DNA of 64,000 nt, taken from positions 1 through 64,000 of the forward strand of contig NZ_JAMBNP010000005.1 of NCBI RefSeq assembly GCF_023715145.1, read 5' to 3'. Under the pieces are notes generated by a model. It searched no databases and had not been told where the DNA came from. It saw only the letters and a list, made by a program, of their open reading frames with translations. Below are positions 44,374 through 54,500 of the stretch, one piece after another (position 1 is the stretch's first letter; each line of letters opens with the position of its first letter). This DNA is from Paenibacillus glycanilyticus (GTDB lineage Bacteria > Bacillota > Bacilli > Paenibacillales > Paenibacillaceae). Made by a program: the position numbers and the translations under genes.

Positions 44374-45291
44374 ATGAAATTTAGTTTGACTGCTTACGAT
44401 AAGGAACAAGTCGATTATTCGGATTCGAATTTTCGAATGAAAATTTGGATAATCACTCATCCGAGTCAATCCACTAGCGAGTATGGTCCTTGGCACTGCC
44501 ATGAAGAGGTCGAGTTGATCGCCGTTCTGGAAGGGACAATGACAATGGAGACGACGCAGCGCCATTATCGTCTGCAAGGCGGCGACGTGGCCATTATTGG
44601 CTCGAATGAGCTTCACCGCTCCCATAAATACGGACAGTCCGACCTTGTCTATCTTGTCTGCCATGTCGATATGAACGCGTTTATGGATCCATCGCTGACG
44701 ATCTATCAGGCTGCATTTACGGGCAGATCAGCCAATTTAACCTTGTTGAATGAATCAGTAACCCGTTCCTTATGCGGAAGGCAAGCGATGCATGCTCTAC
44801 TCCTTAAGATGCATCGCGATCTGACCGCAAAACATAGAGGCTACGAGTTCATCGTGAATGCAAGCTTCAAGAGCCTGCTGTATACGCTGATTCAAATAGA
44901 CGACGCGGAAGTCATTACCCCAATGGATCCGCAATTGGCCGTGAAATTGCGCCCTGCATTAACGTATATCGAGCAGCAATTGGACTCGGCTTGCCAGGTC
45001 GCCGATATTAGTATCCGGATGAATTACAATAGCGGTTATTTCGCCAAGCTGTTCAAGAAAGGGATGGGAATGACCTTTACCTCCTATGTTCAGATGCGCA
45101 GAATGAAGCGGGCGGAACAGCTCTTGTTGACCGAGGCGTGGTCGGTAACCGAGATTAGCGGCAAGGTTGGCTTTGCGAGTCCCGCTCAGTTTTATCAACT
45201 GTTCAAACGATATTTCGGCTGCTCTCCGAGAGAATATGTCAACCGGTATAGGCGAAATAAGCATTCCGCAGCCGATATCTATGCGGACTAG
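44374..45291 (+). CDS. AraC-family regulator with cupin sensor domain
   Basis: 305 residues from ATG 44374 (AAGAGG 10 bases upstream; ATG codons at 44347 and 44350 in frame are poorer). The N-terminal cupin (WHCHEEVELIAVLEGTM, with paired His/Glu positions) probably binds a sugar. The C-terminal double helix-turn-helix is complete (CQVADISIRMNYNSGYFAKL; then SVTEISGKVGFASPAQFYQL). It is divergent from the GH-G glycosidase gene and very likely controls it. The 147-base gap contains a TATAAT for the minus-strand gene (about 44265-44270) without a clear -35. Confidence 0.92.
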   Translation: MKFSLTAYDKEQVDYSDSNFRMKIWIITHPSQSTSEYGPWHCHEEVELIAVLEGTMTMETTQRHYRLQGGDVAIIGSNELHRSHKYGQSDLVYLVCHVDMNAFMDPSLTIYQAAFTGRSANLTLLNESVTRSLCGRQAMHALLLKMHRDLTAKHRGYEFIVNASFKSLLYTLIQIDDAEVITPMDPQLAVKLRPALTYIEQQLDSACQVADISIRMNYNSGYFAKLFKKGMGMTFTSYVQMRRMKRAEQLLLTEAWSVTEISGKVGFASPAQFYQLFKRYFGCSPREYVNRYRRNKHSAADIYAD

Positions 45292-45406
45292 CCGTCATAC
45301 CCGCATGCTTCCTGCGAAAAAGATTATTTTCCCACGTCCATGAACGAGATGGTATGATGCCAATAGATTGTTTTTTCTTGTCGAAAAAAGAAAGCAGGTG
45401 CCCGTC

Positions 45407-47224
45407 TTGGACACTCGATTGTGGATGTCGACATTATTGTTTATCGCGACGGCATTGATGGTGTTCGTAGCGGTCTTGTCCTACCGGAAACGTTATCTGC
45501 CCGTAGCCCGGACGATGGTGCTAATGATGCTGGCCGGATCCTTCTACGCCTTGGGCTACGGCATGGAAGTGCTCGCACGCAGCTTGGAGCAAGTGAAGCT
45601 GGCGCTTCAAATCGAATACATAGGCATTCCGTTCGTTACGACGCTGTGGCTCTATCAAGCCATTCAATTCACGGGGACGGCCGAGCGTTATCGCCGAAAG
45701 CTTGCGGTCGCGCTATTCCTCTTCCCGGTTCTGTTGTTCGTTCTCCACCTGACCAACGATTGGCATCATTTCGTGTACGCCAGCTACTCGTTAAACGCCG
45801 AAGCAGCCTTTCCGTTGTACACGACGGCCAAAGGGATCGCGTACAACCTGCATGCTCTCTACAGCTACGTCGTGCTGGCGTGGGGAGTTGGCCTGTTCGT
45901 CGCGATGTATGTCCGAGCGCTCCCTGCTGTACGCAAGCAAATATTGATCCTCCTCCTTGGCGCATTCGCGCCGATGGCATTCAATCTGCTGTTCTGGTTC
46001 GGCGTGCAAATCGATTTCACCCCCTTCGGCTTCGCCGTCTCGGGAATCGCGTACGCATGGGGGATTCTGCGTTTTAACCTGCTGCGCTTAACGCCGCTCG
46101 CGCTCGCCAAGGTGTTCGAGACGATCCGAGACGGCGTCCTGCTGCTCGATGGCGAGGGACGAATCGTCAGCTATAACGGCGCGGCTGCTCGTATTTTTCC
46201 CGAGCTCGAGTCCGCACAGAGGCGTTATCCGGTGCCGGCCGTAGATATTTTGACCGAGCATCCGCACTTATTGCAGATTATCGCATCCGATCGCGTCGAG
46301 GATGAACGATTCTCGTTCCGAAGGCAGTTGGACGGTCATAGCCAGCATTACAGCTGCAGCTTGTCGATCATCTACGATGGGGGGACGTTGCCGGTTGGCC
46401 AAATGATCTTGTTCAGCGACGTCACGGAGCTGATGGAGAACGAAGCGCGCCTGCGGGAGAACGCGAGGCAATTGTCGGAGCTTAACGCGTTCAAGGACAA
46501 GCTGTTCACAGTCGTCGCCCACGATATCCGTGATCCGATCGCCCTGCTCGTCAGCTTGACGGACCTGCTTGGCGACGAACTAACCGCCGCCGGTATCGAG
46601 CATGCCGAGGTGTTTGTCGAGCTCCGGGGACAGGTGCAAAGCACCTATCATCTCGTCGACAATCTGCTCGATTGGTATCGCAGTCAGAAAGGGGCGGTCG
46701 TCTTCAGGCCAACCGGCTGGAACATGAGGCAGGTCGTGCTGCAGGCGATGTCTCTCGCAAGCCCCAAGGCCGGCATGAAAGCGATACGAATCACGGAACG
46801 GATAGATACCGCACTTGCGGTCGAGGCGGATAAGGAGATGCTGGATCTCATTTTGCGCAACCTGCTGTCGAATGCCATTAAATTCACGGGCGTCGGCGGC
46901 GATATCGAGATCGGCGCCAAGAGCGAAGAGGGTCGAATCACCGTGTGTGTGCGCGACAACGGAGCAGGCATCGACGACAAGACGTCGGACATGCTCCGGC
47001 TCGAAGAGCCTTTCTCGAAGGGCGCAATAAGCGGCGGCGATTCCGGAGATACGAGGTTCGGCTTGGCGCTGGCTCGGGAGTTCGTCCGCATTCACGGCGG
47101 CGTGCTGCGATTCGAGAGTGAGCCCGGCAGGGGCACGACATTTACATTTACGCTGCCCGAGGCTAACTCAAGGAGATACTACGTTGAAGAGGAGGAGCGT
47201 AACGATGAAAGTCATACTGGTTGA
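45407..47224 (+). CDS. 7TM sensor histidine kinase
   Basis: 605 residues from TTG 45407 (AGGTG at 45396-45400); the frame is open back to 45368 with TTG and GTG alternatives. Seven N-terminal membrane segments (about 8-220) match the '7TM region of histidine kinase' type. A PAS-like domain (~230-345), HisKA with His372 (LFTVVAHDIRDPIALL) and HATPase_c (N-box DLILRNLLSNAIKF, G-boxes DNGAGI and TRFGLALAREF) follow. The stimulus is unknown; 7TM-type sensors may detect small lipophilic or carbohydrate ligands. Its end overlaps the response-regulator gene by 20 bases, and the giant surface-protein gene lies 200 bases beyond that. Confidence 0.92.
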   Translation: MDTRLWMSTLLFIATALMVFVAVLSYRKRYLPVARTMVLMMLAGSFYALGYGMEVLARSLEQVKLALQIEYIGIPFVTTLWLYQAIQFTGTAERYRRKLAVALFLFPVLLFVLHLTNDWHHFVYASYSLNAEAAFPLYTTAKGIAYNLHALYSYVVLAWGVGLFVAMYVRALPAVRKQILILLLGAFAPMAFNLLFWFGVQIDFTPFGFAVSGIAYAWGILRFNLLRLTPLALAKVFETIRDGVLLLDGEGRIVSYNGAAARIFPELESAQRRYPVPAVDILTEHPHLLQIIASDRVEDERFSFRRQLDGHSQHYSCSLSIIYDGGTLPVGQMILFSDVTELMENEARLRENARQLSELNAFKDKLFTVVAHDIRDPIALLVSLTDLLGDELTAAGIEHAEVFVELRGQVQSTYHLVDNLLDWYRSQKGAVVFRPTGWNMRQVVLQAMSLASPKAGMKAIRITERIDTALAVEADKEMLDLILRNLLSNAIKFTGVGGDIEIGAKSEEGRITVCVRDNGAGIDDKTSDMLRLEEPFSKGAISGGDSGDTRFGLALAREFVRIHGGVLRFESEPGRGTTFTFTLPEANSRRYYVEEEERNDESHTG

Positions 47225-48347
47225 CGACGAGCCGATGATGCATCTGATCATGGGGAAAATGCTGGACAAGCTGCCGGGCGTCGAAGTGGCAGGAGCTTTC
47301 GTGAATACGAAGCAGGCGGCGGCTTTCCTGAACGAGAACGACGACATCGGACTCGCCTTCGTCGATATATCGATGCCAGGCGAGACGGGGATGGCATTCG
47401 CCGCCAAGCTGGAGCAGGCCCGCTCGCCAATGCAGATCGTCTTTGTTACGTCCCATAAGGAATTCGCGCTTGACGCGTACGAGCTGTCGGTCACCGATTA
47501 TCTAGTCAAGCCGGTGTCGCAGGAGCGGCTGGAGCGGACGGTGAATCGGGTTCTGGCAATTCGCACGGCACATGTAGCTTCGCAAGAGCGTGCGGTCTCG
47601 GCGGCGCCAAGACTCATCATAACGACGCTTGGAGACGTGTCGATCGGCAGCGAGACGCTTCGCGTAAAGTGGATTTCGCGCAAATGCGCAGAGCTCTTCG
47701 CGTACCTGCTGCTCCACCGGGGTAAACGGATCCCCCGTTCCCGGTTAGTGGCGGACATCTTTGGCGGTATGCACCTGGAGAATGCGGAAAACTATTTGAA
47801 CACGACCGTCTATCAGCTGCGCAAATCGCTTCAGCCGCTGGGGCTAAGGGAAAACATACGCTCGGAGAACGACGGTTATGCGCTGGAGCTGCCGCAAGGA
47901 GCGTTCATCGATTACGCGGAGTTCGAGCAGCAGGCGCTGGCGCTTCAGTCCATCGACGCCGGCAACGTGGAAGAGGCGATGCAAGCCGAGCGGCTGTACA
48001 CGGGCGACTTATTCGGGGACAAAGCGTATGTCTGGGCCATTCACGAGACGGAACGATATGCCGAATTGTACGAGGCGTTCGTCATCCGCATGACAGGCGT
48101 GCTGATCGCCATGAACAATACGGCGTCAGCCTCCAAGCTGTTATCAAAACTGAATGAGCGTAATCCGCTCGACGAGACGGTCATTCGGCTGCTGATGGAG
48201 GTTCGCGGCATGACGGGGGACCGCAAAGGGCTGACCGCGCTTTATACCGGTTATGTACGCCTGCTCAGCAGGGAGCTTGGCATTCGTCCGTCGGAGGAAC
48301 TGACCGGGTACTACAACGGGCTGACCGCTCGTTTTTTTGAAAAGTAA
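47205..48347 (+). CDS. response regulator with SARP-like (winged helix + BTAD) output
   Basis: 380 residues from ATG 47205, with GGAGGAGCG upstream, inside the kinase gene's last 20 bases. Receiver domain with Asp54 (LAFVDISMPGE) and switch residues DYLVKP. A winged-helix DNA-binding segment (about 145-235: WISRKCAELFAYLLLHRGKR, then NTTVYQLRKSL) is followed by a BTAD helical domain (~240-375). That combination is the SARP-type activator layout. SARP proteins bind direct heptamer repeats 11 bases apart; such a repeat lies just downstream, before the giant gene (48381-48398). The regulator is therefore likely to control that gene. Confidence 0.9.
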   Translation: MKVILVDDEPMMHLIMGKMLDKLPGVEVAGAFVNTKQAAAFLNENDDIGLAFVDISMPGETGMAFAAKLEQARSPMQIVFVTSHKEFALDAYELSVTDYLVKPVSQERLERTVNRVLAIRTAHVASQERAVSAAPRLIITTLGDVSIGSETLRVKWISRKCAELFAYLLLHRGKRIPRSRLVADIFGGMHLENAENYLNTTVYQLRKSLQPLGLRENIRSENDGYALELPQGAFIDYAEFEQQALALQSIDAGNVEEAMQAERLYTGDLFGDKAYVWAIHETERYAELYEAFVIRMTGVLIAMNNTASASKLLSKLNERNPLDETVIRLLMEVRGMTGDRKGLTALYTGYVRLLSRELGIRPSEELTGYYNGLTARFFEK

Positions 48348-48369
48348 GTTTTTATGACAGGGTAATATA

Positions 48370-48398
48370 GAAGGGGAATACGAAAGGAATTCGAAAGG
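48370..48398. promoter_or_regulatory. 11-base-period direct repeats upstream of the giant gene
   Basis: CGAAAGG (48381-48387), four bases AATT, CGAAAGG (48392-48398); an imperfect third unit (GAAGGGGAATA) lies one period upstream. Period 11 and heptamer length match the known SARP operator pattern. The elements lie about 83 bases before the -10 candidate, further upstream than in classic SARP promoters, which lowers confidence. Confidence 0.5.
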
Positions 48399-48407
48399 CA
48401 AAAATAC

Positions 48408-48487
48408 GCGAAACCCAAGCGGGCCGCGGTTTTTGTCTTTTTTTGTCTATTTCTTTCATTATTCTTTTAGTGACGGATTGTAGAATG
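48408..48487 (+). promoter_or_regulatory. weak hairpin, pyrimidine run and -10 box before the giant gene
   Basis: A weak stem (AAACC...GGTTT, 48411 onward) with a long T/pyrimidine run may end the two-component transcript. TAGAAT (48481-48486) is a fair -10 with no clear -35, which suits activator control. The remaining gap before ATG 48548 holds GAGGGG (48533-48538), the ribosome site. Confidence 0.35.
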
Positions 48488-48547
48488 GGAGGATAAACGC
48501 TAGGAATCCGTCGAATCGGCGGATGGATCAACGAGGGGGAAATCGTT

Positions 48548-51500
48548 ATGGACTTCATTAAGCTCGGGGAACGGTCGAAGCTATTCGTTCAATGGCTCGT
48601 TATCGTGAGTCTCGTCTGCGGATTGGTGCAGCCGGGGATCGGATATGCAAGCGGAACGGAGGCGGCGGGCAGTTCTTCCGTGCCAACAGACATACAGGGC
48701 CATTGGGCGGAGAGGACGCTGACCGATTGGCTCGGAAAAGGATACATAAAAGGGTTCGAGGATGGCACCGTTCGTCCGGACGCGAGCATCTCGAGAATTG
48801 AATTCGTCGCCCTCGCGAACCGTTTGTTCGCCTATAAAGGCGGGGCAGACGCGTCGTTCAAGGACGTACCCGCAAGCGCGTGGTACGCATCCGACGTTGC
48901 CGCGGCCGCTAGCGAAGGTTACGTCTACGGCTTTCCGGACGGAACCTTTCGTCCGAGCAAGACGCTGACCCGCGCCGAAGCGGCCTCGATGCTGGCGAAG
49001 CTCGTGCCCGCGCTCGTCCGGGAGGACGCTGAGCCGCTCTCCGCGTTCAAGGACAAAGGCAGCGTGCCCGCGTATGGCCGTTATGCTCTTGGCGCCGCGC
49101 TTGATGCGGGGCTTGTGACCGGCTATCCGGACCATACGCTTCGTCCGGCGGCCTCGATGTCGCGGGCGGAAGCGGTCGTGGTGCTGGACCGGATCTTAAA
49201 GCAATCGGTACCGAACGCCGCGGGGGGAATCGTTGTTGCGGCGAAGTCGTTACAGGAGGCAGGGACGTATGGACCCGAGACCGGCACGCTAACCGTTGCG
49301 GGGGATTTATCAATTGACGTTCCCGGCGTCACGCTTCGCAACGTGATCGTTAAAGGTAATCTGAGAATCGGACAAGCCGTCGGAGACGGCGATGTTTATT
49401 TGGACAGCGTTACCGTGAAAGGAACGACCACCATTAGCGGAGGCGGCGAGCATAGCGTGCATATCGACGACGCCAAGCTGGGTACCGTGATTGTCGAGAA
49501 GAAGGACGGACGCATTCGCGTCGTCGTCGACGGTTCTACGGTCATTGAGCAGCTGGATGTTCGGACGGACGCCCGCATCGAGTCGAACGGACCGGAGTCC
49601 GGCATCGCGGGCATCGCTATTTCCGCGGATGGGGAAGTCGCCTTATCCGGCAAGTTTGCGCTAGTCGAAATCAAGAGCGACGTGAAATTGATCGTCGATA
49701 CCGGGTCGATCAAGCGTCTTGTCGTGAACGAGACTGTCGGCTCGACGAAGGTAATGTTGAACGCGGGCGTGGAAGTCGCCAGCGCGGAGCTGCACGGCAC
49801 AACAAGCGTGCAGGGTACGGGCATCATTGCCAAAGCGCTCGTGGACGCGCCGGATGTCATATTCGAGACCAAGCCGCTTCAAGTGGAAAAGACGGAACGC
49901 GGCGGCAAGGACAGCGGCGTTCCGATCGGCGGAGGAGACGGGGGCTTGCCGAATCCAACGGTTACCGTATCGGTAACCGCGAATCAGGCAGGCGTCGCCG
50001 GCTTTAAATTGAATTTCAACAAGGCCGTCGCCGGCTTGACGCCCACCGAGGTCACGCTGCTCACCAACGGCGGCCAACCCGTATCGGTCGGAGCCGTAGC
50101 GACTTTGGACGGCGGTCTATCATACGGGGTTGTGGCTGCCTTATTGGAAGGCGAGTCGTATACGGTCGCATTGGCCAAAAGCGGCTACGAATTCGGCAGC
50201 GCCGTTTCCTTCAAGGTGCCGGAAACGCCGCCGCAGACGATTCAAGTCGCCGCGAACGTTACCCATATCTCGGCAGCGGGCTTCAAGGCCGTATTCGATC
50301 AACCGGTAATCAATCCCTTATTTACATTGAAGCAGGGCGGAAATACGGTTGCGATTACGGATGCCGTAACTTCCGATAACGGGATGTCGTATGCGATTGC
50401 CGCAATATTGGCGGAGGACGTTACCTATACGCTTACCGTTATGAAAACGGGTTACGATTTCGGCAGCCCGAAATCCGTATACGTGCCGGTAACAACGCCG
50501 GAAACCGTACCGGTGACGGCATCGGTCAATGGCGTCTCCGAAACGGGATTTACCGTTTCGCTGAGCGGCGCGGTCGCCGGCTTGTCCGCCGGCGACTTCC
50601 GCTTGACGGACGGGCTAGGCGCGCCGGTCGGTTTAACGGCTGCAACGACAGACGGAGGAGAAACCTATTCGATTGCCGCGGCGCTAACAGCCGGCGGATC
50701 GTACACGCTCGCTATTACCAAGTCCGGCTACAGCTTCGGCGAAGCTCTTGCGGTAGTCGTGCCTGGCACGCCGGACATCGTTGTCGTATCGCCGTCCGCG
50801 AGCAACGTGACAACGGCGGGCTTCGTGTTGTCGATGGATCAAAAGGTACCCGACATGGAGCCGCTTAGCCTGGAGCTGAAAAACGGCGATAATCAATCGG
50901 TCGGCGTCGACATGCTGAGCGCGGTCGTCGTCGGCTCACGATACGAAGTGTGGGCATCGCTGGACATGAACGAGACGTATACGCTGACGCTGAACAAAGA
51001 AGGATACGCATTCGACGCGCCCGTTGCCATAGAAGTGGTCCCCGAGCGGATACCCGCGGCGGTGAGCCAGGTGTCCCACGGGTCGTTTCGATTAAAGTTC
51101 GAAGCTCCGGTCAGCGGTTTAACCGCCGATCAGTTGGCGCTGAAGGACGCGAGCGGGCAACCCGTCGCGATTTCCGGTCTTCGGACGGAAGACGGAGGGC
51201 TTATATGGAGCATTGAAGCCGATATGTCCGCTGCCGGCATTTATACCTTCCGCGCGGATATGCCGGATGCCAAGTATGCCGAGGTCGACGTCGTTGTTTC
51301 CGAGACGATTGGAATCGGCAAGTACACGACGATCAACGGACCGTACAGTCCGCAATATACCGGATATACGGTTCACTTAGACCGAGCGGTACCGGGTCTG
51401 GATGCCTCCCATTTCTCGCTGACGAATGCCAGCGGGGATCCGATCGTTCCGACAGGGGTCTCAACGACGGATAACGGCTTGACCTATACACTGCAGACGA

Positions 51501-54500
51501 CGGAAATTAACGCGGGCGGACCTTTCACGCTTGGCGTGACCGCGCCGGGCTACGACTTTGGCCCGCCGGCGATTATCGTCAGCGCAACGCTGAATCCGTG
51601 GAACACGAGACAGCGCCCGCCGCAATTCATGGCCGGGTTTAATCCGTACGTTCCCGATATGACGAAGGACAATTTTCAAGTCATTGACGAATCGGGAGCC
51701 GAGGTCGAGGTTATCGAGGTCGTCTGGGATGCTCAGATGCGTCTCTATATCGGCAAGTTCGCCGGCTCGAACGGGCATACGTACTCGTTATCCGCTCATG
51801 CCGACGGCTATGACTTCGGCGCTCCGAAGATGATTCGCGTCTCCGCGCGCAACGAACTTTCGGCGGTGTCGGCAACGGGAGTGACGCTTAGCCTGAATCC
51901 GCCGCTCAAGCTCGATACGTCGAGCGCGTTTACGCTAAAGACGCTTGACGGCGTTAAGGTCCCGATCAATTCGGTAACGACCGACGATGACGGTTCCACA
52001 TACCGAATTGCGGCGAATTTGGCAGGCGGAGAATACATGCTGAGCATGAATGCCGATGCCGATCCGAATCAGTTCTATATCAATATCCCGATTCTCTCCA
52101 GGATATCGATCGGCGCGATCGCAAGCGACGGCATAACGGTTGCGCTGGATAAACCGAATAACGGCTTGTGGGCGGGAAGCTTCCAGCTGTTGCACGAGTC
52201 AACGGGCGATCCGGTGACGATAACGTCGGCAGTGACTTCGGACGGCGGTTATTCTTACAAGCTTAACGCCGGATTGGCGGGAGGCACGTATAACCTGAAG
52301 CTGATCGGGCATTTACCGGAAGACGGCGTCTCGTTCCAAGTGGCGGATACCGTCGACGCGGGATCGACGACGATATCCAAGATTACGAACGCGGGCTTCG
52401 AGCTTTCTTTTGCGAACGCGATTCCAGGCCTGCTGCCGGTGAACGTGGATATCCGGGACGCGGCCGGCAAACGGCTGAGCGGCGTCACGCTGGCAACCGA
52501 CGATAACGGGGCGACTTACCACGTGCGCGTCCCGTTGACATCGAACCAAGATTACGCGGTTACGCTGACAAAGGCTTTTGCCATTTTCCAATCGCCGGTA
52601 TCGTTCCACGTCAACCGGTTCATTACGGGAAGCGTGACGGACGTGACAGTAGGCGGGCGTTTAATTCTGAGATTCTCCCCCGCATTCCCGGAAATTGAAA
52701 ACTATCTCGGATTGGTCCTGAAGGATGAGAACGGGCAGACCGTTTATCCAAACGGCTTCGAATCTTTCGATAACGGTGCCAGCTATCGGGTAACTGTTCC
52801 GGGCGGATTCCGTCCGGGAGCGGCTTACACGTATACGCTTGAGCTGGATGGATTTGAAATGAAGCCCGTAGCGTTCGTCGCGCCGCCGTCAATTTCGGTA
52901 GCAAGCGCGTCGGCTACCGGCGTAACCGTAGCTTTCGCCGATCCGATAGCGGGGCTCCTCCTTCGCAACTTCGTTGTCCGCGGCCCGCAAGGCGAGATCA
53001 TCGCCATGACATCCGCGACGACGAACGACGGCGGCTTAACCTATTCGATCGCGGGCACGTTGGCTGCAGGCAAGGCGTACACGATTCAATACAAGCCGGA
53101 TGCCGCGTCCCAAGTCAACGAGCCGGTTCCGTTCGTCGTCACGAAGCTCGTAACGGCAACGGTCTCGAATCCGACCACCACGGGCTTTAAGCTTCAATTC
53201 AATACCCGAATCGCAGGCCTGCTGCCCGGGCAGCTGATTTTGCGGAACCCGGACGGCAGCCGAATCGCGGTAAACCAATATACGCTCGCGACTGCGGATC
53301 AGGGACTTACGTACAAGGTGACGATGTCCATGGTTGAAGCGGGCGATGGGTACACGGTTGATTTGGCGAGAGACGATTTCAAGCTCGCGTCCCCGGTGTC
53401 GTTCAACGTGCCGGCGACGGCGCAGACGCGATTGCTTGGCACGCAAACTAACCTGATCGCCGTTCAAGTGTTCCCGGACATGCCGGATCTCACGGCGGCC
53501 AACTTCGCGCTGGTCGATGGGACGGGTCGTTCGGTCGCGATCACCGTTTCGTATCAGGGAGGCGCCATTTATCACCTGAAAGGCATCTTCGATCCGAATC
53601 TGACCTATACGCTGAAGACAAGCGTACCCGGCTATGCGTTCGGCGATCCGATACCGATCGCTTACATCGTGAAAGTCGATGCGGTCGTGCTTCGGCAAAA
53701 TCAATCAGGGTTCACCCTTCATTTGAGACCCGCGATTCCTGGGCTGACCGCGAGCGATCTCCACCTCTCGGATGCCGACGGCAATACGGTCGCGATAACA
53801 TCAGCCGTCACGTCGGACAATGGGCTGTCCTATCAAGTTCAAGCGGCATTGACGGCCGGCAAGACGTATACCGTGTCGACAACGAAGGCCGGCTACTTGG
53901 TCGTCACATCGGATCCTTTCTCGCTTACGTCCAAGAGAGCGTCGATCGACCAGGTGTCCGTTCACGGCTTCAAGCTGAACTTCACGTCGCCGATGGCGCT
54001 GCTCGATACGGACCTGGCATTGACAAACGAGCAAGGCGATCCTGTAAAAGCGACGTTCGTCTCGTGGGACGGCGGGCTGACTTATCAAGTCAGCGCCGAA
54101 TTGGCGGCTGGCGTTCCTTATTCGCTGTCGATCAACAAGATGGGCTACGATTTTGGCGCCGCGCTAGCTTTCTCTCTCCAAGCCGTGGTTCCAACGTTCG
54201 GGGGGACGATGGCCGGCAATGTGAATGCCTTTACGCTGAGCTTTGATCGGCCCGTGCAGGGCTTGCGTCCGAGCGACTTCGTTATCATGCGAGAAGGGTG
54301 GGGCCAGCCGATTCCCGTTCAGCAAGCAACAACGACCGACGGCGGTTCAACGTATCTGATCGAGACGACGTTCTGGGGCGCGGCGCGTTACACCGTTCTT
54401 CCTAAGAAGGACGGCTACGACTTCGGAGCGCCTGTCGCGATGGACATTCCCGTAGCGGCTAGCGCGGCTGTGCTAAGATCGGGAGCCACGTACATGGACA

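Noticed and set aside
45421..46077. 218-codon frame overlapping the 7TM kinase in another frame
   Set aside because: The sense frame has seven hydrophobic segments and kinase motifs; the overlapping frame is Arg/Ser-rich and featureless.
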